In this document: one piece after another, positions 24,827 through 33,383 of the stretch
Layout: every line of letters starts with the position of its first letter
How positions within the stretch are numbered: position 1 is the stretch's first letter
Origin: DASRHY01 sp035650275
GTDB taxonomy: Bacteria > Actinomycetota > Actinomycetes > Propionibacteriales > Kribbellaceae
Assembly: GCA_035650275.1 (NCBI GenBank)
Contig: DASRHY010000040.1
Span: 9,250-73,249, forward strand
DNA length: 64,000 nt
Direction: 5' to 3'
Position numbers and translations under genes: made by a program
The notes under the pieces: generated by a model
Told to the model about the DNA's origin: nothing
The model's database searches: none
What the model saw: only the letters and a program-made list of their open reading frames with translations

Positions 24827-25675
24827 ATGACCACCACCGCTGCACTCACCGAGGGGCCGACCGTCGACGCGGACCTGCTCGCGTTCTACACCGACCACTG
24901 CGACGAGGCCGCCCGCCTCACCGCCACGATCCGCGGACGCCTCGAGGCGCTGCGGATCCGGGACATCCTCCGCCGCTACCTGCCGCCGCCGCCGGCCCGG
25001 ATCGCCGACGTCGGCGGCGGGCCCGGGGTGCACGCCCGCTGGCTGCAGGCCGCCGGTCACATCGTCGACCTGGTCGACCCGATCCCGCGGCACGTCGAGG
25101 CGGCCCGCGCGTCCGGCGTCCGCTCCGCCGTGCTGGGCGACGCCCGGTCGCTGCCGTTCGCGGACGCCACGTACGACCTGGTGCTGCTGGCCGGCCCGGT
25201 GTACCACCTGCCGCCGGAGGGCCGGGCGCTCGCGCTGCGCGAGGCGGTCCGGGTGGCCGCGCCGGATGGGGCGGTGGCCGCGGTCGGGGTGAACCGGTAC
25301 GCGAACCTGTTCGGCGCCGCTATCGCCAACCAGCTCGACGAGCGCCGGCGCATCCTGGACGACATCCTCAGCGACGGATACAGCGCCCGGAACGACCGGG
25401 TCCCGCAGATGTACTACCACTCCCCGGACCAGCTCGCGGCCGAGCTGACCGAGGCGGGGCTGGCCGATGTGGATGTGGTCGGACTCACCGGTCCGGGCGG
25501 CTGGCTCACCGTCGCGCTGGACCGGCATTTCCTCGAGACCGGCACGCCGCTACCCGCCACCCTGACCGCACCGGACCCGCTCCAGACCGCACTGGCCGTG
25601 GCCCGGGACGCCGACTCCTACCCGGCGCTGACCGCGTCCAGCGCGCAGCTGATGGCGATCGGACATCGGTCCTGA
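24827..25675 (+). CDS. SAM-dependent methyltransferase, class I
   Basis: The 282-aa protein has the SAM-binding motif I IADVGGGPGVHA (residues 59-70), an acidic end of strand 2 (VDLVDP), motif II-like DARSLPFADATYDLVLL, and post-motif GPVYHL. The substrate is unknown. The divergent XRE regulator is a candidate controller. A Prim-Pol-like gene follows 11 bp downstream. Confidence 0.88.
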   Translation: MTTTAALTEGPTVDADLLAFYTDHCDEAARLTATIRGRLEALRIRDILRRYLPPPPARIADVGGGPGVHARWLQAAGHIVDLVDPIPRHVEAARASGVRSAVLGDARSLPFADATYDLVLLAGPVYHLPPEGRALALREAVRVAAPDGAVAAVGVNRYANLFGAAIANQLDERRRILDDILSDGYSARNDRVPQMYYHSPDQLAAELTEAGLADVDVVGLTGPGGWLTVALDRHFLETGTPLPATLTAPDPLQTALAVARDADSYPALTASSAQLMAIGHRS

Positions 25676-25686
25676 ACCCGCGGAAG

Positions 25687-26238
25687 ATGCGCCAGCGAGC
25701 GGTCGAGTACGCCGCGCACGGCTGGCCGGTGGCACCACTCGCCGTACCCCGGCACGGTCGCTGCCGGTGCGAGCCCGGCAGCTGCGTCACACCGCACCTG
25801 GCCGGTCCCGCGGTCACCGATCCGGAGGTCGCCGACGAGGTCTGGGCTGACGCGGGTTGGTGCATCGCGCTGGTGACCTCGCGGTTCGACGTGATCGACA
25901 TCCCGGCGCGGTTCGGCGCACTGCTGCACCAGCAGCTGCTGATGAGCTGCCCGACCGCGATGGCGCCGCACGGGCGGCGCTGGCACTTCGTGATGGAGAC
26001 CGGTTCGATCACGCAGGGCGTGATCTCGGCCGCCGGCGGCACGCTGCACCACGGCGCGGACGGCTGGATCCCCGCCTCGCCGACCTGGACCGAGGACACC
26101 GGACGGATCGGCTGGGTGGTCGCGCCGCAGATGGCCAGGTGGCAGCCGTGGCAGCGCCGCGACGTCATCGATCTGGTCTTCGGCACCTTGGAGGCACCAC
26201 CGTCCATCCTGGACAAACTGTCCATCAATCGTCGGTAG
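25687..26238 (+). CDS. Degenerate bifunctional primase/polymerase-like (Prim-Pol) protein
   Basis: The 183-aa protein starts AVEYAAHGWPVAPLAVP, contains the Cys-rich CRCEPGSC and then FDVIDIPARFG. This pattern matches the N-terminal Prim-Pol domain of actinobacterial proteins. In active enzymes the strand reads DVxDxD; here the second acidic residue is replaced by Pro, so catalysis is doubtful. No helicase domain is attached. It lies 11 bp after the methyltransferase and overlaps the histidine kinase gene by 14 bp at the 3' ends. Confidence 0.65.
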   Translation: MRQRAVEYAAHGWPVAPLAVPRHGRCRCEPGSCVTPHLAGPAVTDPEVADEVWADAGWCIALVTSRFDVIDIPARFGALLHQQLLMSCPTAMAPHGRRWHFVMETGSITQGVISAAGGTLHHGADGWIPASPTWTEDTGRIGWVVAPQMARWQPWQRRDVIDLVFGTLEAPPSILDKLSINRR

Positions 26239-27454
26239 GCACCTCGGGCAGCTCGAGCCGCGCCGCGGCGCCACCGTGCGGGCCGGTCCCGAACTCCAGC
26301 TCGGCACCGAGAACCTTCGCGTGGCCGGCCGCGATGGTCAGGCCGAGTCCGTGCCCGACACCACGCTCGGCCATCCCGGACCGGAACCGCCGCGGGCCCT
26401 CGGTGATCAGCTCCGGCGGGTACCCCGGACCGTGGTCGACCACCTCGACGGTCCGCCCCGTCACCGTGACCTCGACCGGGCGCCCACCGTGCCGCAGTCC
26501 GTTCAGCACCAGGTTCGCGATGATCCGCTCGACCCGGCGCGGGTCCGTCTCGACCTGGACACCCTCGGACGCGTCCAGCCTCAGGTCGTCGGCACTGATC
26601 GACTGCTGGGTGCGCAGCCGGCCCATCGCCGACGAGACCAGCGCACCGAGCTCGACCTGCTCGAGGTCCGCCCGTTCCACGCCGGAGTCGAAGCGGGCCA
26701 CCTGGAGCAGGTCCTCGACCAGCGTCCGGAGCACCTCCGCGCGATCCCGGACCAGCTCGCTCGGCCGTCCCGGTGGCAGCAGCTCGGCCGCGGTGAGCAG
26801 CCCGGTGACCGGCGTGCGCAGGTCGTGCGCCACGTCCGCGGTGAACCGGCGCTCGGCATCCAGCTGCCCCCGCAGCGACGCCGCCATCGTGTCCAGCGCC
26901 TTCGCCAGCGAGGCGACCTCGTCCTTGCCCTCCCCCACGGCCGCGACCGCGGACGCGTCCAGCTCACCCCGGGCGATCTGGCGGGCGGTACCCGACACGG
27001 CCACGATCCGCTTGGACAGGCTCCCGGCCGCGACGACGCTGACCAGCCCGACGCCGAGGATGGTGCCGATCCCGCCGAACAGCAGCGCGCGTTCCAGCGC
27101 GTCCATCGACTCGTCACTGTTCTCGTAGTCGTAGACCACCGAGATCGTGTGCCCGTCCACCAGCTGCGCCGCCCACAGCTGCGACCCGGTCTTCAACGTG
27201 ACCCGTTCACCATCCGCGATCGCGGAGCGCAGCTCCGGCGGCAGCGCCGGGTCGTCGATCTGGGCGCCGAGCTGCGGCGGACCGCCGATCTCGGCATACA
27301 AGGCGGCCGCCGCCCGGACCCGCTCGTCCGCGGTGCTGCGGGCCCGGTCCAGCCGAGCCGACTGCGCCTGCGTGTACACCGCGGCACCGAGCCCGACGAT
27401 CGCGAGCGTCGACACCGCGAGGAAGATCAGCCCCAGCTTGCCCCGGAGACCCAT
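26225..27454 (-). CDS. Sensor histidine kinase (CseC-like)
   Basis: The 409-aa kinase has two membrane helices (~7-29 and ~124-146) bracketing an extracytoplasmic sensor region of about 95 residues. A HAMP region follows, then the H-box ADVAHDLRTPV with His210, the N-box NLVLNGLRHG, and the G-boxes VDHGPGYP and GVGHGLGLTI. It phosphorylates the preceding response regulator, with which it shares an ATGA overlap. Operon order lipoprotein-regulator-kinase copies cseA-cseB-cseC of Streptomyces. Confidence 0.92.
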   Translation of the reverse strand: MGLRGKLGLIFLAVSTLAIVGLGAAVYTQAQSARLDRARSTADERVRAAAALYAEIGGPPQLGAQIDDPALPPELRSAIADGERVTLKTGSQLWAAQLVDGHTISVVYDYENSDESMDALERALLFGGIGTILGVGLVSVVAAGSLSKRIVAVSGTARQIARGELDASAVAAVGEGKDEVASLAKALDTMAASLRGQLDAERRFTADVAHDLRTPVTGLLTAAELLPPGRPSELVRDRAEVLRTLVEDLLQVARFDSGVERADLEQVELGALVSSAMGRLRTQQSISADDLRLDASEGVQVETDPRRVERIIANLVLNGLRHGGRPVEVTVTGRTVEVVDHGPGYPPELITEGPRRFRSGMAERGVGHGLGLTIAAGHAKVLGAELEFGTGPHGGAAARLELPEVPTDD

Positions 27455-28155
27455 CAGGCCTTGAGCTTGTAGCCGAAACCGCGCACCGTCTCGATCCGGT
27501 CGGCGCCGATCTTGGTGCGGAGCCGTTGCAGGTGGACGTCCACCAACCGGCCGTCGCCGCCCCACTCGTAGTCCCAGACCCGCTGCAGCAGCGTCGACCG
27601 GCTCAGCACCACGCCCGGGTTGTTGGCGAACTCCAGCAGCAGCTTCAGCTCGGTCGGCGTCAGCCGGACCAGCTCGCCACCGCGTCGTACCTCCAACGCC
27701 TCCCGGTCCAGCTCGAGATCGCCGAACGACTCGGTCGGCTTGTGCGGCATGGCGTACCCGCCGTCCGCACCGCGCGCGGTGGCCCGTCGCAGTACGGCGC
27801 GCAGCCGCGCGACCAGGACCTGCGTGTCGAACGGCTTGGTGACGTAGTCGTCCGCCCCGGCCTCCAGCCCGAGTACGACGTCGACTGCGTCGCCGCGCGC
27901 CGACACCATCACCACCGGCACTGTGCTGGTCTCGCGGATCCGGCGGCACACCGAGATCCCGTCCAGGCCGGGCAGCATGATGTCCAGCAGTACGGCGTCC
28001 GGGTGATGCTTGTCGAAGGCCTCGACCGCCTCCAGTCCGTCGTCCGCGGTGACCACGTCGTACCCGTGCCGGCGCAAGGACAGCTGGGTCGCCTCGCGGA
28101 TCACCGCGTCGTCCTCGACCATGAGGATCCGGGCGGTGCTCTGCTCGTCGGGCAC
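27454..28155 (-). CDS. OmpR-family response regulator (CseB-like)
   Basis: The 233-aa protein has a receiver domain with acidic pocket EDD (14-16), phosphoacceptor Asp58 in LLDIMLPGLDG, and Lys near 107 in VTKPFD. The C-terminal winged helix has LTPTELKLLLEFANNPGVVLSR and VDVHLQRLRTKI. The GTG at 28155 lies 2 nt after the lipoprotein stop. It probably controls an envelope-stress regulon, by analogy with CseB. Confidence 0.92.
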   Translation of the reverse strand: MPDEQSTARILMVEDDAVIREATQLSLRRHGYDVVTADDGLEAVEAFDKHHPDAVLLDIMLPGLDGISVCRRIRETSTVPVVMVSARGDAVDVVLGLEAGADDYVTKPFDTQVLVARLRAVLRRATARGADGGYAMPHKPTESFGDLELDREALEVRRGGELVRLTPTELKLLLEFANNPGVVLSRSTLLQRVWDYEWGGDGRLVDVHLQRLRTKIGADRIETVRGFGYKLKA

Positions 28156-28157
28156 TT

Positions 28158-28781
28158 TCAGGACCCCTTCGTGAAGACTTCGCTGGTCCGGACCAGGTAG
28201 TGGCCGTTCCAGCGGTAGATCTCGACCTTCGAGCCGGACGGGCAACAGGTCTTGTCGGTCGGACCGTACACCTTGGACTCCACCACCAGCGTGCGTCCCT
28301 TGCCGGCCGTGATCCGCATGTCCTGGCCGCGGATCGTGGACAGCACCAGCGGGCTGCCCTCGACGTCGCCGACCAGGTAGGCCACGAACCCGCTGTCGGT
28401 GCTCAGCACCCTGACCGTCACGACCCGCTGCGCGGCGCCGTTGCCGACCACGTCGAAGGCCGGCCCCGGGGTGAGGCAGCGCTGCGGGCAGGTCTTGAGC
28501 ACCGACTTGGCGTCCGGGTCCACGTTCGGGCTTGCGAGCAGCACCTGGCGCAGCTGTGCCGGAGTGAGCTTTACGCTCCGTTGACCGGTCTGCTCGGGTG
28601 GTGCGATCCGGGTATCGACGGTCGGCTTCGTCGTCACCGGCTTCGGCGACTCGTACGACGACACGGACTTCGGGGTGGGCGGTGCGGCCGTGCCCTCGAC
28701 CCGCAGGCCATCGCGGTTCGCGCAGCCGGCGACGAGCAGTGCGACGAGCAGGGCCAGGCCGAGCCATCGACGTTTCGTCAT
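28158..28781 (-). CDS. Lipoprotein (CseA-like position)
   Basis: The 207-aa protein has a lipoprotein signal with lipobox LVAGC (Cys near residue 20), a Ser/Thr/Pro-rich linker, and a C-terminal domain with paired cysteines (CPQRC, CCPSG). In Streptomyces the lipoprotein CseA, first in the same gene order, dampens the CseBC signal. A similar role is inferred. AGGAGG lies upstream of the ATG. Confidence 0.85.
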   Translation of the reverse strand: MTKRRWLGLALLVALLVAGCANRDGLRVEGTAAPPTPKSVSSYESPKPVTTKPTVDTRIAPPEQTGQRSVKLTPAQLRQVLLASPNVDPDAKSVLKTCPQRCLTPGPAFDVVGNGAAQRVVTVRVLSTDSGFVAYLVGDVEGSPLVLSTIRGQDMRITAGKGRTLVVESKVYGPTDKTCCPSGSKVEIYRWNGHYLVRTSEVFTKGS

Positions 28782-28823
28782 GTCTGGCCTCCTCACCTGC
28801 TCGCCCTCCCCTTGGTCGGCACA

Positions 28824-28858
28824 CCGGCCGTGACCACCCCGAGCGCGGTCACGGCCGG
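28824..28858. terminator. 12-bp hairpin between the GlcD-type gene and the cse-like operon
   Basis: CCGGCCGTGACC (28824-28835) and GGTCACGGCCGG (28847-28858) form a perfect 12-bp stem with an 11-nt loop. It lies in the 238-bp gap between the oxidase stop (29020) and the lipoprotein start (28781), all on the minus strand. It could terminate the upstream transcript or sit in the leader of the operon. Confidence 0.65.
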
Positions 28859-29019
28859 CCTCCTGGCCCCGTAGGTCCCCGTGACGCCTCCGCCGGCCGC
28901 CCACCAGCGGAGGCCAGACCATAGTCGGATTTCCGGGTCACGACCGCAGTCCGCGCAGGCGGCTGTGGCCCCGCGATTGCGTTGCAGTTTCGTCTCGGCA
29001 CCGGCGTACCTGGCAGTGG

Positions 29020-30396
29020 TCAGCCCGCGACGACCTTGCCCGGGTTGAGGATGCCCTGCGGGTCCAACGCCCGCTTGATCGCGCGGTGCAGCTCGATCGC
29101 GACCGGGCCGAGCTCGGTCTCGAGCCAGGCCATCTTCAGGACCCCGACACCGTGCTCGCCGGTGATGGTCCCGCCGAGCTCCAACCCGACCTCCATGATC
29201 AGGTCGAACGCTCGCTGCGCGCGCTTCGACTGCGCCTCGTCGGTCTCGTCGAACACCACGTTGGGATGCATGTTGCCGTCCCCGGCGTGCCCGACCACGG
29301 CCACCGTCACCTGCGTCTCGTCCGCGATCTCCTCCACCCGCCCGAGGAACTCCGCCAACCGGGACCGCGGCACGCAGACGTCGTCGATCATCGTGGTGCC
29401 GAGCCGTTCCAGCGCCGGCAGCGCCGCCCGCCGGGCCTCGAGCAGCAGCTCGCCCTCGGCCGGGTCGTCCGCCTCCAGGCACTCGATCGCGCCGTTCTCG
29501 CGGAACATCTTCGCCACCGCGGCGATCTCGGCCAGCGCCGCCTCGCCGCCGCTGTCGGACTGGGCCAGCACCATCGCGGCCGCTTCCTCCGGCAGGTCCA
29601 TCCGCTTGAACTTGTTGACCGCCGCGATCGTGGTCCGGTCCATGATCTCCAGCAGCGACAGCGGTACGCCGCCGCGGACGATCTCGGTGATCGCCTTCCC
29701 GGCCGTGACGACGTCGTCGAACAATGCGGCCACCGTCCGCGGGCGCTGGGCCTGGGGACGGAGCGCCAGCGTCGCCTCGGTGATGATGGCGAGCGTGCCC
29801 TCACTGCCCACGATCAGCTTGGTCAGGTCGTATCCGGCGACACCCTTGACCGTCTTCCGCCCGGTCCGCAGCACCTCGCCCGAGGCCAGCACCACCTCCA
29901 GCCCGAGTACGTAGTCGGTGGTGACGCCGTACTTCACGCAGCACAGCCCGCCCGAGTTCGTCGACAGGTTGCCGCCGATCGAGCAGAACTCCCAGCTGGA
30001 CGGGTCCGGCGGGTAGAACAGCCCCTGCTCGGCAACAGCCCTGGACAGTACGGCGTTGTACACGCCCGGCTGGGTCACGACGTACCGGTTCACCGGGTCG
30101 ATCTGCAGCACCTGGTCCATCTTCTCCATCGACAACACGATGCAGCCGTCGATCGCGTTCGCGGCGCCGGACAGTCCCGACCGGGCGCCCTGCGGCACCA
30201 GTGGCGTACCGCTCGCGGCGGCGATCCGCACCGTGGCCTGTACATGCGCGGTCTCCCGGGCCAGAACGACGGCCAGCGGCTCGCCGGCGGGGCAGAACAT
30301 CGCCCGGTCGTACCGGTAGCTCTGCAGCCGGTCCGGATCGGTGACCAGCGCCTCGGGCGGGAGCGCCTGGCGCAACTGCTCGACTACATCACTCAT
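29020..30396 (-). CDS. FAD-linked oxidase, GlcD/D-lactate dehydrogenase type
   Basis: The 458-aa protein has the PCMH FAD-binding domain (PLVPQGARSGLSGAAN near residue 67, PPDPSSWEFCSIGGNLSTNSGG near 130, VVGSEGTLAIITE-like IVGSEGTLAII near 200). The FAD-oxidase C-terminal domain has HAGDGNMHPN and TGEHGVG. It oxidises a 2-hydroxy acid such as glycolate or D-lactate. No GlcE or GlcF partner is next to it. Confidence 0.92.
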   Translation of the reverse strand: MSDVVEQLRQALPPEALVTDPDRLQSYRYDRAMFCPAGEPLAVVLARETAHVQATVRIAAASGTPLVPQGARSGLSGAANAIDGCIVLSMEKMDQVLQIDPVNRYVVTQPGVYNAVLSRAVAEQGLFYPPDPSSWEFCSIGGNLSTNSGGLCCVKYGVTTDYVLGLEVVLASGEVLRTGRKTVKGVAGYDLTKLIVGSEGTLAIITEATLALRPQAQRPRTVAALFDDVVTAGKAITEIVRGGVPLSLLEIMDRTTIAAVNKFKRMDLPEEAAAMVLAQSDSGGEAALAEIAAVAKMFRENGAIECLEADDPAEGELLLEARRAALPALERLGTTMIDDVCVPRSRLAEFLGRVEEIADETQVTVAVVGHAGDGNMHPNVVFDETDEAQSKRAQRAFDLIMEVGLELGGTITGEHGVGVLKMAWLETELGPVAIELHRAIKRALDPQGILNPGKVVAG

Positions 30397-30444
30397 ACCC
30401 CGAGCCTAGGCGCGTACGGCGGCGAGCGCGCGCCGTACCAGCGG

Positions 30445-30927
30445 TCAGCGCATCCGGCGGGTCTGGCCCCAGGAGATGCGGGTCCAGCCGCCGCCACCGT
30501 TCTGGAACTCGTGCCCGGAAGCGACGAAGGTGATGTTGCTGGGCCGGCCGCCGAGCTTGGGCGTCCGGCAGGTGGTCTGGCCCCGGACCACCCGGCCGTT
30601 GCCACCAGAGGCGTCGCAGGAGATCGGCTTACCCTTGCGGCCGCTCGTGTACTTGATGATGTACGCGATCGCGAACGTGTTCGCCTTCATCGGCTCGTAC
30701 ATCGTGATCACGCCCCAGTACCGGTAGCACGAGTCCCGCCGGAGCTGGATCGCACCGACCACCGGTGAGCCGCCGAACAGCCGGACGTAGTTCGCCGAAA
30801 CCAGTGCCGAGCCGGAGCACGCAGCCGCGGCCGCAGGCGCAGCGGCCGCCGGCGCGCTGGGCGCGTGCACCGTCAGACCGGCCGCCGCCAGGCCGGCCGT
30901 ACCCAGCGCGACGCCCAGTGTCTTCAT
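30445..30927 (-). CDS. Small secreted protein of unknown function
   Basis: The 160-aa protein has a clear Sec signal: short basic start, hydrophobic LGVALGTAGLAAAGL, and Ala-rich cleavage region near 35. The mature domain of about 120 residues has four Cys (SCYRYW, ISCDAS, TTCRTP and one near the N-terminus) that could form two disulfides, and is Gly/Arg-rich at the end. I do not recognise the family. GGGAAGG precedes the ATG. Confidence 0.7.
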   Translation of the reverse strand: MKTLGVALGTAGLAAAGLTVHAPSAPAAAAPAAAAACSGSALVSANYVRLFGGSPVVGAIQLRRDSCYRYWGVITMYEPMKANTFAIAYIIKYTSGRKGKPISCDASGGNGRVVRGQTTCRTPKLGGRPSNITFVASGHEFQNGGGGWTRISWGQTRRMR

Positions 30928-31070
30928 CGCGAGAACCTTCCCGGGCCGGCGCCCCGAACGCCTCGACCCGCCCGGCACACTACTCGAACCCCTGCCCGAC
31001 CTCCGACTCCATCCGTTTATCGGACACCCGATCGTTCGTCAGTCGAGGAGGTTGCCGGCCGGGCGGTGGG

Positions 31071-32273
31071 TCACAGGTTGCCGCGGCGTTCTTGCTCGCG
31101 TTCGATCGCCTCGAACAGGGCCTTGAAGTTGCCCTTGCCGAAGCCGAGGGACCCGTGCCGCTCGATCAGCTCGTAGAACACCGTCGGCCGGTCCCCGACC
31201 GGCTTGGTGAAGATCTGCAGCAGGTACCCGTCCTCGTCCCGGTCGACCAGGATCTTGCGCGACCTCAGCTCCTCGATCGGCACCCGCACCTCACCGATCC
31301 GGGCCCGCAGCTCAGGGTCGTCGTAGTAGCTGTCCGGGGTGTCCAGGAAGTCGACGCCGTTCGCTCGCATGATGTCGACGGTGCGCAGGATGTCGTTGGT
31401 GGCCAGCGCGATGTGCTGGGCCCCGGCGCCGTCGTAGAACTCCAGGAACTCGTCGATCTGCGACTTCTTCTTCGCGATCGCCGGCTCGTTCAGCGGGAAC
31501 TTCACCCGATGGTTGCCGTTGGCAACTACCTTGCTCATCAGCGCGGAGTAGTCGGTCGCGATGTCGTCGCCGACGAACTCCGCCATGTTCACGAAGCCCA
31601 TCACCTTGTTGTAGAACGCGACCCACTCGTCCATCTTGCCGAGCTCGACATTGCCGACGACGTGGTCGACGGCCTGGAACAGCCGCTTCGGGTGTCCTTC
31701 GGGGCGGACCACTGCGGTCTCGGCGGGCACGAACCCGGGCAGGTAGACGCCGTCGTACCTCGACCGGTCGATCAGCGTGTGCCGGGTGTCGCCGTACGCC
31801 GCGATCGCCGCCACGCGGACGGTGCCGTGCTCGTCGGACTCGTCATGCGGCTCGACCAGCACGGTGGCACCCTGCGCCCGTGCGTGCTCGATGCACTTGT
31901 CCACATCGGCGACCTCGAGCGCGATGTCGGTGACACCGTCGCCGTGCTTGCGGTGGTGATCCAGCAGCGCGCTGTCCGTGGTCACCCCTCCGGAGATCAC
32001 GAACCGCGCGGAGCCGGCTTTCAGCACGTACGCCTTGCGGTCGCGGACGCCGGTCTCGGGGCCGCTGTACGCGACGAGGTCCATGCCGAACGCGAGCTGG
32101 TAGTACTTCGCCGTCTGAGTCGCGTTGCCGACCACGAACACCACCGCGTCCATCGCGTGCACCGGGAACGGGTCGCGGGTCTCGTCGTACGGGACCAGCC
32201 CGACGAGCTGCTTGAGCTGCTCGAGATCCAGGTCGGCGTCGAGCTCTGCGGGGGTGAGTTCGGTGCTGGTCAT
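31071..32273 (-). CDS. hppD: 4-Hydroxyphenylpyruvate dioxygenase
   Basis: The 400-aa non-haem iron enzyme converts 4-hydroxyphenylpyruvate to homogentisate, the HmgA substrate. The catalytic half carries VDHVVGNV (first Fe-His), the second Fe-His in GAQHIALAT, the Glu ligand near the end (FYELIERHGSLGFGKGNFKAL), and FLDTPDSYY. It is divergent from an Lrp-type regulator. hmgA and fahA lie 8-11 kb away, so the pathway is split but in one neighbourhood. Confidence 0.95.
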   Translation of the reverse strand: MTSTELTPAELDADLDLEQLKQLVGLVPYDETRDPFPVHAMDAVVFVVGNATQTAKYYQLAFGMDLVAYSGPETGVRDRKAYVLKAGSARFVISGGVTTDSALLDHHRKHGDGVTDIALEVADVDKCIEHARAQGATVLVEPHDESDEHGTVRVAAIAAYGDTRHTLIDRSRYDGVYLPGFVPAETAVVRPEGHPKRLFQAVDHVVGNVELGKMDEWVAFYNKVMGFVNMAEFVGDDIATDYSALMSKVVANGNHRVKFPLNEPAIAKKKSQIDEFLEFYDGAGAQHIALATNDILRTVDIMRANGVDFLDTPDSYYDDPELRARIGEVRVPIEELRSRKILVDRDEDGYLLQIFTKPVGDRPTVFYELIERHGSLGFGKGNFKALFEAIEREQERRGNL

Positions 32274-32322
32274 CGAGTCCCTCCGGTCGTCGTACGGCGT
32301 GCGGGCAGCATCCAATTCGCTC

Positions 32323-32365
32323 GACAGGTTGTGCAACCGCGGGACGACACACTGTGCAATCTGTC
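32323..32365. promoter_or_regulatory. Imperfect dyad between hppD and lrp-type gene
   Basis: GACAGGTTGTGCA (32323-32335) and the inverted copy TGTGCAATCTGTC (32353-32365) match at 10 of 13 positions, with centres 30 bp apart. The pair lies in the 148-bp divergent region. Lrp-family regulators commonly bind such spaced sites next to their own gene. Confidence 0.6.
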
Positions 32366-32421
32366 CATTAGGATCGGCGCTGGAATTGCGAATGTGGTCA
32401 GGCTGCGCAGTGGAGGGTGCT

Positions 32422-32895
32422 ATGACCGGTGTGGATGGGCTGGACGGCCGGATCGTGGAGCTGTTCGCGGCCGAACCGAGGGTCGGCGTACTCGAGGCGT
32501 CGCGCCGGCTGGAGGTCGCGCGGGGCACCGTGCAGGCGCGGCTCGACCGGTTGCAGCGCGACGGCGTGGTGCGCGGCTGGGGACCGGACATCAGTACCGA
32601 GGCGGTCGGCTACCCGGTGACCGCGTTCGCCACCCTGCAGATCGAGCAGGGCGCCGGGCACACCGCGCCGGCCCGGGCACTGGCGGGTATCCCGGAGGTG
32701 CTCGAGGTGTACACGATCACCGGCGCAGGCGACCTATGGTGCCGGATCGTGGCTCGGTCCAACGCGGACCTGCAGCGGGTGATCGACGCAGTGGTCGCGG
32801 TACCGGGGATCCAGCGCGCGTCCACGGTGATCGCGCTCGCCGAGCAGGTGCCGTTCCGGGTGCTGCCGCTGGTGCGGGAGGCCACCCGCGCCTAG
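32422..32895 (+). CDS. Lrp/AsnC-family regulator
   Basis: The 157-aa protein has an N-terminal HTH (GRIVELFAAEPRVGVLEASRRL, then RGTVQARLDRLQRDGVV) and a C-terminal RAM ligand domain (PEVLEVYTITGAGDLWCRIVA). Divergence from hppD and the shared dyad suggest it senses an aromatic amino acid and controls hppD. GGAGG lies 6 nt upstream of the ATG. Confidence 0.9.
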   Translation: MTGVDGLDGRIVELFAAEPRVGVLEASRRLEVARGTVQARLDRLQRDGVVRGWGPDISTEAVGYPVTAFATLQIEQGAGHTAPARALAGIPEVLEVYTITGAGDLWCRIVARSNADLQRVIDAVVAVPGIQRASTVIALAEQVPFRVLPLVREATRA

Positions 32896-32939
32896 GGGTT
32901 GGTCACAGCGGCTGGTCGCTACGGTCGGTCACAGCGGTT

Positions 32940-32995
32940 GGTCACATGGGCCCGACGAACGACGACACGCCTGGTCACAAAGGCCCGATGAACGG
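32940..32995. repeat. 56-bp dispersed repeat, single unit
   Basis: One copy of the 56-bp unit also found inverted-paired at 46989-47156 and 60938-61107. It contains the 8-mer GGTCACAA twice, 33 bp apart (first copy here GGTCACAT), and ends CCCGATGAACGG. It stops 4 bp short of the VOC stop codon. Two fragments GGTCACAGCGG lie just upstream (32901-32935), so this may be the surviving arm of a larger element. Confidence 0.85.
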
Positions 32996-32998
32996 TTT

Positions 32999-33373
32999 CT
33001 AGGACGGTCTGACGATCTGCTGGACGGCCCAGCCGTTGCCGTCCGGGTCGCTGAAGAAGACGAAGCGGCCCCAGGGGAAGTCCTGGACCTCCGTTACGTC
33101 GACGCCTCGGCCGGCGAGCTCGGCGCGGGCCTCCTCGATGTCGGTGACGACCACCTGCAGGCCTTTCACCGAACCGGGCTCCATGCCGCCGTTGAGGCCC
33201 TTGCCGATCGAGATCGAGCAGGCCGAACCGGGCGGTGTGAGCTGGACGAAGCGCAGGTCCTCGCTGACGGTGTGGTCGTGGTCGGCGTTGAAGCCGGCCT
33301 TCTCGGTGTAGAACGCCTTGGCGCGGTCGACGTCCGAGACGGGCACGGTGACCAGCTCGAGCTTGAAGTCCAC
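32999..33373 (-). CDS. VOC-family (glyoxalase/bleomycin-resistance) protein
   Basis: The 124-aa protein is one vicinal-oxygen-chelate module pair: FKLELVTVPVSDVDRAKAFY at the start and RFVFFSDPDGNGWAVQQI at the end. The metal or substrate is unknown; many relatives are dioxygenase-like or bind small ligands. AAAGGA lies upstream of the GTG at 33373. It follows the IclR gene by 10 bp and is probably co-transcribed. Confidence 0.88.
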   Translation of the reverse strand: MDFKLELVTVPVSDVDRAKAFYTEKAGFNADHDHTVSEDLRFVQLTPPGSACSISIGKGLNGGMEPGSVKGLQVVVTDIEEARAELAGRGVDVTEVQDFPWGRFVFFSDPDGNGWAVQQIVRPS

Positions 33374-33383
33374 GGGTGTCCTT

